From Mycobacterium sp. 3519A (GTDB taxonomy: Bacteria; Actinomycetota; Actinomycetes; Mycobacteriales; Mycobacteriaceae): 64,000 bases of DNA. A program made the translations under genes and the position numbers. The stretch spans positions 306,923 through 370,922 of the forward strand of contig NZ_OESG01000014.1 of assembly GCF_900240945.1 (NCBI RefSeq), given 5' to 3'. Positions 7,802 through 15,166 of this stretch are shown here, in pieces. Below the pieces are notes generated by a model. That model worked only from the letters and a program-made list of their open reading frames with translations, did not search any database and had not been told where the DNA came from. Every line of letters begins with the position of its first letter. The stretch's first letter is position 1.

Positions 7802-10013
7802 GCGCCGATCCCAGACCCACGCGGTCGCGCTTCACCATCCGCGAGCCTTCGTTGCGCTCGCAGTTCTTGACCACAAGCCTCCCGTTGACCTTCAGTTGCT
7901 TCAGGACTTCCCGCGTCTTTTCGCGGTTGCCGCCCACCTTTTCGGCCACACCGGTCTCGGTCAGATCGAAGTTGTTGTCTCGAACGACCTGCAGAATCTG
8001 ATCCACGGCCTTATCGGTCCGACTCTGGCCCGTGGCGGTCTGGCCGCCGAACTGCCTCGCCTCCCATTCGACGGACGACCACACGATCGCGTCGGGGTCG
8101 CTGTCGTCGCGGTTAAGTGTCCAATCGACCTCAAGGCGCCTCCCACCGCCTCGGCGGCTGCCGGTCTCGACCTCAAGAAGAAACTTGCCGTTCTCCAGAT
8201 CAGGTGCGCTCCGGTGCTTCTGGAGGATCCATGAGTCGGCCCACTGCGCCATCCCCGCCTGGGCGATGTTGTCCAGGTCCAGACGACCGCTCGCCGTCTT
8301 GTTGAAGTGGTCGCCCACGATCAACGCGGCCTCGCCGCCGACCAACATCCGCAAGTTTGCGAGCATCGGCCCCCGCGCGTAGATATTGCTGACTTCCACG
8401 TCGTTCGGGTGGTAGGCGTAGAGCGGATCGAGAACCACGAGCTTCGGTTGCAACTCGTCAAGGTGTCTCGTCACGGCCTGGATGAACTCGCCCTCGGTCA
8501 GCGTGCCGACGCCGAACTCAGCGCCGAGCGGTATATCCAGCAACGCGTCCGAGGTGATCCCATATCGCGCCGCAATCACCTGGTGTCGGTTTGCGAAGGT
8601 GTCCTGACCGCCCTCACCACAGAGGTAGAGGACTGGCCCCGGCGACGTGGCGGGGTACTCATCGAACAATGCCGAGCCGGTCGCGACCGCCAGCGCGATC
8701 GCTTGAAGGTTCCACGTCTTCAACGCCTTCTTGTCGCCACCAAGCACACCCGCCGACCGCTCAGGCCAGATACCCCGGACCAACCAGCGCATCGGCTTAA
8801 TCGGCTGGCCAAGCTCCCGCGCGGAGACGAGTCGGAACCGATTGGCTGCTGTCGGGGTTGCGTCGATCCCTTGCACACCCGCAAGCCAGTCCTCGATGCC
8901 CGCCACGGCTCGCGTCTTGGCATCTTCATAGGCAAGCCGCTTCGCATAACGCGCCTCCAACTCGGGCAGGTTCTCGGCGTTCGCCGCATACACCGCAGCG
9001 CTTACCGACCGTGCGAAGTCAGCCGGGTCGAGGGTGTCGCCGCGCTCGGCGTAACTGTGCCGCGCCGCCTTCTCGATTTGCTTCGCGGCCTCGGCCCAGG
9101 AGCACCAGCCGACCAGCGCATCACGGGCAGCCTCTTGCAGGGCTTTGAACGCGGCGTTGCGGGTACTTCCCTCCGCGTTCCGCACCGAGGGCACGATGTA
9201 CTCGGTCAGGTGCCAGGTCTGCTCGCTGCGGGTGTGCTCGGCGGCAAACCGCCCCACTTGCTCGTCGGTCGCCTCACCCGCACTGGCTTTGGTGGGGTCG
9301 ACACGCAACCCGTCGAGCCACGCTTCGGGAAGCTCAGGCCACTCCGCGAGGGGCGGTATCACCCCGCCCAGTACCTCGTTGCCGCTGCGCTCGTCGTAGA
9401 CCTTGTATCGTTCGCCGTTCCGGTGGTAGCTCGGCGGTACCACCATGAGCCGAAGGTGTCGTTGGATCAGGTCAATGTGACCGTCGCCGCCGTCACCGGA
9501 CTTCAGAGCCGCCTTGCCTTCCCAACCATTGGGCACGCGGAAAAGGCGAATTCCGCTGCCGCAGTCGAATCCACGCGCGGTCACACGCCACGTCGGCGGG
9601 AGAACGCCAAGGCGGTCCTCGTGTTCGGCGAGCGTCGACAGGCCACGTTTGCCGTCGTAGCCATCGACGTCGAGCCCGACGCCACCGACCGGCATCCGCA
9701 CACCGATCTGGAGGCTGCCAACGGCGCCATCGCGGATGCAGCCCTCGACCCTGGCCGGCCAAGCATCAACATGCTCAGGCGTCGCATCGACACCGTCACG
9801 CCCGAACAGGCCCCGGAACCAGGGAACCTTTCGGCCGTCCTTGCCTTCGGTCGCGACGCGACCAAGGGGGAGGGGGTGGTGGCCGTTCCTCATCAAAACA
9901 TCAGCGGCAGCGCGGAACTCGTCAGCACCCAGGCCAGTACCATCGCTGGCTATCGCTGCACTACCGTTGCGGGATAACCGCTTTCGGGTTCGGGGTTCGT
10001 TCGCTAGACTCAT
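7722..10013 (-). CDS. primase-polymerase / AAA helicase replication protein
   Basis: 763 residues. The N-terminal part is a bifunctional primase-polymerase (about 30-230) with the metal-binding GLDVDGYD (D115, D117, D120) and a later VVPPSYHRNG motif. The C-terminal part is a RepA-type ATPase with Walker A GGDKKALKT (425-433) and Walker B KLVVLDP (D529), followed by a possible winged-helix region near 690. Such fusions prime and unwind plasmid, phage and satellite origins. The last 30 residues are encoded by the iteron cluster, giving the repetitive ending GTGSERVES. The protein is consistent with autonomous replication of the excised island. Confidence 0.9.
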   Translation of the reverse strand: MSLANEPRTRKRLSRNGSAAIASDGTGLGADEFRAAADVLMRNGHHPLPLGRVATEGKDGRKVPWFRGLFGRDGVDATPEHVDAWPARVEGCIRDGAVGSLQIGVRMPVGGVGLDVDGYDGKRGLSTLAEHEDRLGVLPPTWRVTARGFDCGSGIRLFRVPNGWEGKAALKSGDGGDGHIDLIQRHLRLMVVPPSYHRNGERYKVYDERSGNEVLGGVIPPLAEWPELPEAWLDGLRVDPTKASAGEATDEQVGRFAAEHTRSEQTWHLTEYIVPSVRNAEGSTRNAAFKALQEAARDALVGWCSWAEAAKQIEKAARHSYAERGDTLDPADFARSVSAAVYAANAENLPELEARYAKRLAYEDAKTRAVAGIEDWLAGVQGIDATPTAANRFRLVSARELGQPIKPMRWLVRGIWPERSAGVLGGDKKALKTWNLQAIALAVATGSALFDEYPATSPGPVLYLCGEGGQDTFANRHQVIAARYGITSDALLDIPLGAEFGVGTLTEGEFIQAVTRHLDELQPKLVVLDPLYAYHPNDVEVSNIYARGPMLANLRMLVGGEAALIVGDHFNKTASGRLDLDNIAQAGMAQWADSWILQKHRSAPDLENGKFLLEVETGSRRGGGRRLEVDWTLNRDDSDPDAIVWSSVEWEARQFGGQTATGQSRTDKAVDQILQVVRDNNFDLTETGVAEKVGGNREKTREVLKQLKVNGRLVVKNCERNEGSRMVKRDRVGLGSARNGFGGAGTGSEVVPEAGTGSERVES

Positions 10014-10056
10014 CGTCGCGTCCTACGGGTCGCGGGTCGTTCACGTTCCTCGGCAT
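9961..10056 (-). CDS. possible 31-residue leader ORF overlapping the replicase start
   Basis: ATG 10056 is preceded by GAGGAAAGGGACGTGC. The frame runs 31 codons and ends 50 bp inside the replicase gene in another frame. It begins MPRNVNDPRPVGRDDE. A short upstream frame overlapping a replication gene could couple or limit its translation. There is no homology evidence, and it may be chance. Confidence 0.25.
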   Translation of the reverse strand: MPRNVNDPRPVGRDDESSERTPNPKAVIPQR

Positions 10057-10084
10057 GCACGTCCCTTTCCTCGGGTGGGTTGTT

Positions 10085-10123
10085 CTGTTGCCCGGTTGGC
10101 TTACACGGCTGACCGGGCAACAG
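10085..10123 (-). promoter_or_regulatory. perfect 12-bp inverted repeat between HTH gene and replicase
   Basis: CTGTTGCCCGGT (10085-10096) and ACCGGGCAACAG (10112-10123) with a 15-base loop. It lies 12 bp downstream of the HTH gene and upstream of the replicase. No U-tract follows on the minus strand, so it may be an operator, an attenuator or a processed hairpin that adjusts replicase expression. Confidence 0.55.
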
Positions 10124-10135
10124 GCTCTCCAGCCC

Positions 10136-10372
10136 TCATCGGGGCGCACCCTCAGCGAGTCGGTACGTGCTCGCCTGACGACGCGACTCCACCCAGCGCC
10201 GTAAGTCATTGACGCTGAAGTAGTTCCCGTTTCCGAATCGAGTCGGCTCCAGCTCCCGCCGTAGAACGGCGTACTTGATCGTGCGGCGGGTGATCGGGTA
10301 CCCCCACTCGCGCAACTTCTGAAATGCCGCCTCCTGGTTGAGGTTTGCGACATCATCAGGGTTCGGGTCCAC
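10136..10372 (-). CDS. excisionase-like small HTH protein
   Basis: 78 residues from GTG 10372, with AAGGAG seven bases upstream. A winged-helix excisionase/MerR-like fold is suggested by AAFQKLREWGYPITRRTIKYAV and NGNYFSVNDLRRWVESRR, the layout of HTH_17 proteins: a helix-turn-helix, then a wing, then a helix ending DLRRWVE. Candidate directionality factor for the integrase or regulator of the replicase that follows. It is far (5.6 kb) from int but in the same orientation. Confidence 0.7.
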   Translation of the reverse strand: MDPNPDDVANLNQEAAFQKLREWGYPITRRTIKYAVLRRELEPTRFGNGNYFSVNDLRRWVESRRQASTYRLAEGAPR

Positions 10373-10619
10373 GTTGATGCTCCTTCAAACACAAAACACC
10401 TGGCCTACGCTGAAGGTTCTCCTTCAACGCACGCCAGGTGTCATGGGTGTTCAGCGCAATCCCGCCGGCCAACGGCTCCAAGCTCCCGCCGGTCGTTTCT
10501 GTTGATTCAATTATCGCCCCGCCCCTCGGAGGCGAGTTACCGAGAGCCTACCCGAACCGCCGCCGGATCGCCGACGTAAGCGCGGCCCGAAAGTGGTTAC
10601 GCTGCAGCCATTTTGTGAC

Positions 10620-10925
10620 TCACTCAGGCCAGCAGTTGGCCCAATGCCGTTCGCGCCACTCCATGTGCCTTCTGTCGTTGTCATTGCCGCGGTCTTGCTC
10701 GCCGCAGCCAAGGCAGCGGTACATGTGGCCGCCCTTCACGACCGGCACGTCGGTAAGCCGGATGATCTTGCGTCGCCGTAGCTCCTCGCACGGCGTGACG
10801 TCGATCAGCGCGTGCAGCGTCGCCCGCAGCACGGCAGCGAGTTCGTCGCGGTGCTCGCTGCCAGCTTCTTGCACAAGGCTGTCCACCCTCGCCTTGGCGC
10901 AGTCCTTCCATGTGGTCGGTCCCAC
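10620..10925 (-). CDS. small zinc-binding hypothetical protein
   Basis: 101 residues from GTG 10925, preceded by AGGAGAG. The C-terminal 35 residues carry CLGCG, then two His and a final Cys (HMEWRERHWANC), a likely zinc site; the N-terminal part is helical. No family recognised. It lies in the leftward gene set of the island. Confidence 0.55.
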   Translation of the reverse strand: MGPTTWKDCAKARVDSLVQEAGSEHRDELAAVLRATLHALIDVTPCEELRRRKIIRLTDVPVVKGGHMYRCLGCGEQDRGNDNDRRHMEWRERHWANCWPE

Positions 10926-11237
10926 GGGTCTCTCCTCATATTGGGGTTGAAGTAGCAGACCCTTTGCGAGAGCGACAAAAAGAGCGCAAACACCGGAGGG
11001 CCACCCCTTTGGTGAAGGACTCTTCTGGGGCTAACCTTCGACGCTTGCGCTCGGTGATCGTGACTTGAGCTGACCTTGAACCGAACGGCTGTCGGCCACC
11101 GTTGGTGACGACGATGGTATCCAAGGACCCGCACCCCGTCCAGCCCCGTAGGCCGATGCCGCGTTCGTCGCATCCGATCCCTCGCCGAACGGCCCGCATC
11201 GCGTCTCCGTCCCGATGAGCGGCCCGGACGGCGGTCG
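10926..11237. other. 312-bp stretch without a confident gene
   Basis: A minus-strand frame covers it (10936-11307), but it overlaps the 3' end of the gene upstream, is very Arg/Ser-rich and has no ribosome binding site. I see no convincing RNA gene or repeat here. Confidence 0.4.
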
Positions 11238-11915
11238 CTAAGGGACCGGTCGAACCGGGGACCGAGGGTCGATCCGCGCGCCGGGTGGTAGGTGGCCTTG
11301 AGCCCACACCAAAGCCTCACGGAGCCGAGTCCGCTCCAACTCTCGCGCCGCTAGATCGCACGATTCGCAGCAGCGGAACACGAACACGAACGGGTCGCGA
11401 CTCGCGACCATCATGTTGGTGAGCCCGCCGACTCGACCGACACCGCATTCGTCGGCCAGAACGATCTGGCAGTCGCCTCGGCTGTGGAAGTCATACACCT
11501 GCGCATACAACTGGAGCAGACCAGCGTGATAGTCGACGCCGCGCTCAGCCTTTCCCGGCAGTCGTCGCTTACTGACCATAACCGTGTTGCTACCGACGAA
11601 GTGGATCAGCGCTGCAGAAGCGTTCAGGTCGTCGGGGTCGTATGAGGCACCATCGGCGGCATGATCGTCGTAAGTGATCTGATCAGCGGCCATGGCCAGA
11701 CGGAGGTTGCGATGCGCCTTGGCGACGACCTTGTATATCGGCGGGCATCGGTCGGGATCATCCCAGACCACCATCCGCCGCGCCCACCCCTGCCGGCTCA
11801 CGATCTCTTGGGCGTCAAGTATCGCCGTGACCGTGGGGTGATCAGGCTGCGGGGGCTGTTCGATGGCCGGGAACTTCGCCATGATCCTCGCGCGCTCAAT
11901 CTCGTTGATATTCAT
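11238..11915 (-). CDS. hypothetical island protein, cotranslated with HTH gene
   Basis: 225 residues beginning MNINEIERARIMAKFPAIEQ. The start overlaps the upstream HTH gene by ATGA (11912-11915), so the two form an operon. It has mixed alpha/beta composition, a stretch QIVLADECGVGRVGG near 160, and a cysteine group FRCCESC near 185 that might bind metal. No family recognised. Such HTH-plus-partner pairs in satellites often concern regulation or derepression, but nothing in the sequence fixes a role. Confidence 0.65.
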   Translation of the reverse strand: MNINEIERARIMAKFPAIEQPPQPDHPTVTAILDAQEIVSRQGWARRMVVWDDPDRCPPIYKVVAKAHRNLRLAMAADQITYDDHAADGASYDPDDLNASAALIHFVGSNTVMVSKRRLPGKAERGVDYHAGLLQLYAQVYDFHSRGDCQIVLADECGVGRVGGLTNMMVASRDPFVFVFRCCESCDLAARELERTRLREALVWAQGHLPPGARIDPRSPVRPVP

Positions 11916-12202
11916 GCTGTTCGATTTCCTTTCCGGTTGTAGCGCGCCGCCCCGGCGGTGCGGCTAGGCCGCGTGACGATGAAGCGCCACAGTTCCTCGG
12001 TCGTGTACATGCGCCGTCCTGCAACGATCCGGCAAGCCAGTTCGCGCCGGTCGGTTACCGTCTTGATCCATCGCTCGGTGACCGGGACGCCGATGCCCGC
12101 GTACCAAGCGACGGCATCAGCGGCCGTCTTGTCTGGGACGGGGGACACGTCCAAGTGCGCTGGCGGGTCGGGCACTGGTACCGGAATATCCACTCTTGCC
12201 AT
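11912..12202 (-). CDS. HTH DNA-binding protein (excisionase/regulator type)
   Basis: 96 residues. After a Pro-rich N-terminus comes a helix-turn-helix-wing module: DAVAWYAGIGVPVTERWIKTV, then RRMYTTEELWRFIV. It is the first gene of the leftward set and abuts the divergent regulatory region shared with the capsid-like gene, so it is the best candidate for the regulator of that switch region. It is similar in layout, not in sequence, to the protein at 10136-10372. Confidence 0.7.
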   Translation of the reverse strand: MARVDIPVPVPDPPAHLDVSPVPDKTAADAVAWYAGIGVPVTERWIKTVTDRRELACRIVAGRRMYTTEELWRFIVTRPSRTAGAARYNRKGNRTA

Positions 12203-12375
12203 AGTTTTCGCCTCTCCTCGGTATTTCCGAGTTTAGGCGGCGGAACCGTACCTCCGCCGACTTAAGACGGCCGCATCAGGTGCCAATACCGTTGCGCTGT
12301 ATCGTTATTCGAGCGCACTCGCTCGTCGCGGCGCTACCCTCGGTCGAAACGGATACCCGACGAACGGAATACGAG
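12203..12375. promoter_or_regulatory. divergent promoter region with two dyads
   Basis: The 173 bp between the leftward HTH gene and the rightward capsid-like gene. Contains CTCGG-TATTT-CCGAG (12217-12231) and CGGCGGA-N8-TCCGCCG (12238-12259), two neighbouring dyads just upstream of the HTH gene. This is the natural place for operators that decide between leftward and rightward transcription. Confidence 0.5.
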
Positions 12376-13527
12376 ATGTCAAATACTCTGGAACGACTGC
12401 ACATCTGGGGCGGTGAGGGTCGACGCAAGGGCGTCAGCGTGGCGGGCGATGTGCTCGTCAACGAAACCGCCGACGGCGTCAACCTCAACGACATCTGGAA
12501 CGAGATACAAGCGGCGCTGGGCGTCTACAACGAACACCGCTCTACGATCGTGCGGTTGCTCTCGTATCCGACAACGGCCGTCGCTGACGTCATCCCCCAG
12601 AGCGTCGAGGGTGAATCCTTCGAGGTGGCAACGGAAATGGGCATTCCGACCGCTCTGCGCGAGCCTGCTGACTATCTGCGCCTCGGTTACAACTTTCAGG
12701 ATTACGACAAGCGTCTGTCGGCTTCGTGGAAATTTTTGAGGTCAGCAACGGCCGAACAGGTCGAGGCTCAGGTCACGCGCATCTTCGAGGCCGACAACCG
12801 TCTCGTCACGGGCACGATCCTGCGCCGACTGCTCGACCCCGCGCCTCGGTTCAACGAATGGCAGCACACCTGCTACGGGCTCTGGTCGGGCGACTCGATG
12901 GTCCCGCCCGCACACCTCGGAAAGTCTTTCGACGGCAACCATACTCACTACCTGACGTCCGGTTCGACGCACATCGACTCGCAGGACGTCGAGGACATGA
13001 TCCGCCACGTCACCGAACACGGCTACGGTCGTTTCGGTAACCAAGGCGGGCAGCTCATCATCCTCGCCCACCCGAACGAGATCGAGGATATGACGTTGTG
13101 GCGGGCGGGCGTCGAGTACGCCGCCGGCAAGGTGCCCAAGTTCGACTTCGTGCCGTCACAAGCCGCCCCGGCCTACTTCACCACGGAGCACCTCGTCGGC
13201 GCGGTCGCACCGAGCGAGTTCGAGGGGCTCCAGGTGCTCGGCAGCTACGGCGACGCCTGGCTCATCGAGTCGCACTACGTGCCAATGGGGTACGTAATCG
13301 TGGCCGCGACGGGCGGGCTCGACTCTGACCGCAACCCGGTCGGCTTCCGCGAGCACGTCAATCCGGCGTATCAGGGGCTGCGCCATATTCCGGGTCGTGG
13401 TCCGTACCCGCTGACGGACAGCTTCTATGCGCGCGGGTTCGGGGTTGGCGTTCGACACCGAGGCGCAGCTGTCGTCATCCAGGTGACGGAAAGCGCCGTC
13501 TACACCGCGCCGACCATCCAGACATAA
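12376..13527 (+). CDS. phage major capsid-like protein (HK97 fold expected)
   Basis: 383 residues from ATG 12376. The frame is open further 5', but MSNTLERLHIWG is the plausible start. Several blocks match a large actinophage major-capsid family known to me: SWKFLRSA, FEADNRLV, SFDGNHTHYLTSG, HVTEHGYG, NPVGFREHVNPAYQGLR and YPLTDSFYARGFGVGVRHRG near the C-terminus. Phage relatives form the head shell. No protease, scaffold or portal lies nearby; only one small gene follows 11 bp later. It is the sole rightward structural gene in the island. An encapsulin function was considered, but no cargo enzyme is adjacent and the blocks fit phage proteins better. Confidence 0.78.
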   Translation: MSNTLERLHIWGGEGRRKGVSVAGDVLVNETADGVNLNDIWNEIQAALGVYNEHRSTIVRLLSYPTTAVADVIPQSVEGESFEVATEMGIPTALREPADYLRLGYNFQDYDKRLSASWKFLRSATAEQVEAQVTRIFEADNRLVTGTILRRLLDPAPRFNEWQHTCYGLWSGDSMVPPAHLGKSFDGNHTHYLTSGSTHIDSQDVEDMIRHVTEHGYGRFGNQGGQLIILAHPNEIEDMTLWRAGVEYAAGKVPKFDFVPSQAAPAYFTTEHLVGAVAPSEFEGLQVLGSYGDAWLIESHYVPMGYVIVAATGGLDSDRNPVGFREHVNPAYQGLRHIPGRGPYPLTDSFYARGFGVGVRHRGAAVVIQVTESAVYTAPTIQT

Positions 13528-13538
13528 GGCCACCAACC

Positions 13539-13787
13539 ATGTTTGAGCGCTACAGCCTCTCTCGCGACCCTGAGAAGGACTACCGCGACAAGTCTGAGTT
13601 CGGCATGGAACCGGGGCTCGTGCTGCCCGGCAAGGAGACCGCGCCGATACCCGATGGCGGGGTGTATCGGGGGAAATGCCCGCCGGTCGAACTCACCCCC
13701 AGCGCGGACCTCAGCGTGCAGGTCCGAGAAACCCGATGGAGTCGCGGCGACCCGCCGCGCGGCTATGCGGGCGAGCGGGTCGGGTAA
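13539..13787 (+). CDS. small protein downstream of capsid-like gene
   Basis: 82 residues, MFERYSLSRDPEKDYRDKSE at the start, 11 bp after the capsid-like gene and clearly in its operon. Pro/Gly-rich with several charged residues; no recognised domain. Possible roles by position are head decoration, capsid-size control or scaffold, all unproven. The 128 bp between its stop and the next gene hold nothing I can name. Confidence 0.55.
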   Translation: MFERYSLSRDPEKDYRDKSEFGMEPGLVLPGKETAPIPDGGVYRGKCPPVELTPSADLSVQVRETRWSRGDPPRGYAGERVG

Positions 13788-13915
13788 CCCTCGCCGTGCC
13801 GTCGCAACATGCCTACGCCCCGTGCAGGTCGCAGCAACCGCACCCCTAGACGGCCCGGTCACGGGGCGGAGTTACTGCCTTTCGACGCCCAGTGGCCGGC
13901 TGCCTCTGCGGCGCG

Positions 13916-14893
13916 CTAGTTGACTCGCAACAGAATCGGTGTCCACGGGTGTTCGCCGACCTCCGCGACGCCTTGACTGTCGACGGTGATACCGCGGAAC
14001 GACCGGTGACCGAGAGCCCAACGCCGTTGCCGAATCTCGGCCAACGACCGCCGCCGCCAACGAGCACCGTTCCATCCCGGTGGCGCTTCGCCGCCAGGCT
14101 GTCGGAACCAATCCGGCGTCAGGAACACTTCCTCGCCGTACATGGTCAACTCGGCTACGTGCGCGTCGTATTCGACGCGCTCTGGTGCCATCTTCTCGTC
14201 AACCTTTTCCCAGAACCATTTGTAAAACTCGCGTACCGCTGCTGTGTACCGGCCGACAATCGGCTGTAGGTCAAACGACTTGCCCTGCTGCTCAAGGTAA
14301 GTACGTACCTCTGCGTTCAGGGCGTCCCACTTCAATAACGGCTCAACACGCAGCCGAAACTGGAACTCCGCCATGGGTACCGTCTGGGAGAACTGCCATG
14401 CCGGGTTCAGATAAGGAAGAAACTTGTGCTGGGAATAGTTGCGCAGTTCTACGAGCAGCTTCGCTTCGTCTGCTTCGAACACGGCGAGGCGCTTTTTGGT
14501 GTACTCGCCGCGCTCGAACTCGGACAGCTGTTTGCCAATGCTCGGCCAGATGTCGCGTAGGACTGCTCGCTGACCCGAGATGAGCGACTTCACCGAGCCG
14601 AGAAAGTTCGCGAGGAGTCGGGCCAGCTCGATGCCGAAGGGGTCGCCCACGTCGGGGTTGAACGGCTGGCTTTGGCCGATCTCGGGATATCGCCAAATGT
14701 GAGCCTGCAATTCCTCCGCGTTCCTGCTGAAGGCGTACGACGTCAGGTTCAAATCCTTCATCATCGCGATGACCTCGAACGCCCGCATCTCCATCAACAT
14801 CGCCTGGCGCCGCTTGTACTCGGCAATCCACGGGTTGGTGTAGATCGTCTCGGACGTTCCTTCGCCGACGTCCTCAGCAGGGGCCTCGCTCAT
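13916..14893 (-). CDS. HEPN-like hypothetical protein, candidate defence gene
   Basis: About 325 residues from ATG 14893 (GTG 14923 is also open). Largely alpha-helical. The segment VELRNYSQHKFLP holds R151-N-x3-H156, the Rx4H motif of HEPN nucleases, in the expected helix context. The C-terminal part after about residue 260 is rich in Trp and Arg. It lies alone at the attR end of the island in a divergent setting, a slot where satellites and prophages often hold anti-phage or toxin genes. HEPN membership rests on the motif and its surroundings only; an alternative is an unrelated helical protein. Confidence 0.5.
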   Translation of the reverse strand: MSEAPAEDVGEGTSETIYTNPWIAEYKRRQAMLMEMRAFEVIAMMKDLNLTSYAFSRNAEELQAHIWRYPEIGQSQPFNPDVGDPFGIELARLLANFLGSVKSLISGQRAVLRDIWPSIGKQLSEFERGEYTKKRLAVFEADEAKLLVELRNYSQHKFLPYLNPAWQFSQTVPMAEFQFRLRVEPLLKWDALNAEVRTYLEQQGKSFDLQPIVGRYTAAVREFYKWFWEKVDEKMAPERVEYDAHVAELTMYGEEVFLTPDWFRQPGGEAPPGWNGARWRRRSLAEIRQRRWALGHRSFRGITVDSQGVAEVGEHPWTPILLRVN

Positions 14894-14953
14894 AGAGCCA
14901 ATTCTGCGGCCGCGCTCCGACACATCTTGGCGTGTCGGCGGGCGTGTCCAAAT

Positions 14954-14973
14954 GGTCCCGTAACGGTCCCGTA
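14954..14973 (+). promoter_or_regulatory. probable integrase arm-type sites, right
   Basis: GGTCCCGTAACGGTCCCGTA, the exact copy of 2090-2109, 142 bp inside the right attachment repeat. Several looser CCGTACC elements follow at about 14994-15032. Confidence 0.6.
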
Positions 14974-15115
14974 GACGCAGCCGAACCGAGGGCGTACCTA
15001 GGCCGTACCGGCGCGCGCCGCGACCCGTACCGAAACCACTTCTAGCAGCGCAAACGGTGCTAGTCGTCAGCGCTCCGACCAGCGGCTATCGCTCACCTGT
15101 TCGGACGTAGAAAAG

Positions 15116-15161
15116 GCTTCCCAAGCTGAATACGCGGGTTCGATTCACGTCATCGGCTCCA
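15116..15161 (+). repeat. attachment site copy, right end of island
   Basis: Direct copy of tRNA-Gly positions 1997-2042 with a single change in the T arm (A at 15147). It has no 5' half of a tRNA and so is not a gene. The chromosomal S4 gene starts six bases later. Confidence 0.92.
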
Positions 15162-15166
15162 TCACA

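Larger units (their letters stand above)
1997..15161. mobile_element. Integrated element in tRNA-Gly, candidate capsid-carrying phage satellite
   Basis: About 13.2 kb between the two copies of the 46-bp tRNA-Gly repeat. Contents from left to right: small protein, BglII-like endonuclease and its methyltransferase, tyrosine integrase, small protein plus serine recombinase, HGG zinc-finger protein, iteron cluster, primase-polymerase/helicase, excisionase-like HTH, two unknown proteins, a second HTH protein, major-capsid-like protein, small protein, HEPN-like protein. Paired 20-bp repeats lie just inside both ends. Portal, head protease, large terminase, tail, lysis and conjugation (FtsK/TraB) genes are absent. 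Replication plus integration plus a few packaging-related genes plus defence cargo is the composition expected of a phage satellite. That label is inference; the integrated state is directly supported. Confidence 0.85.

Noticed and set aside
8307..9977. 556-codon plus-strand frame opposite the replicase
   Set aside because: Antisense shadow; the minus-strand frame has complete PrimPol and AAA motifs.
10936..11307. 123-codon minus-strand frame
   Set aside because: Overlaps the end of the 225-residue gene, has very biased Arg/Ser composition and no ribosome binding site.
12376..13527. Encapsulin shell protein
   Set aside because: No neighbouring cargo enzyme with a targeting tail, and the C-terminal blocks match phage capsid proteins rather than linocin-type encapsulins.
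1997..15161. Island as an intact or decayed prophage
   Set aside because: No portal, large terminase, tail, lysis or immunity repressor of the usual kind. The compact intact genes and preserved ends argue against decay, so a satellite is preferred, though a remnant is not excluded.
1997..15161. Island as a conjugative AICE (pSAM2 type)
   Set aside because: Integrase, excisionase and PrimPol fit, but there is no FtsK/TraB translocase, and a capsid-like gene is present.
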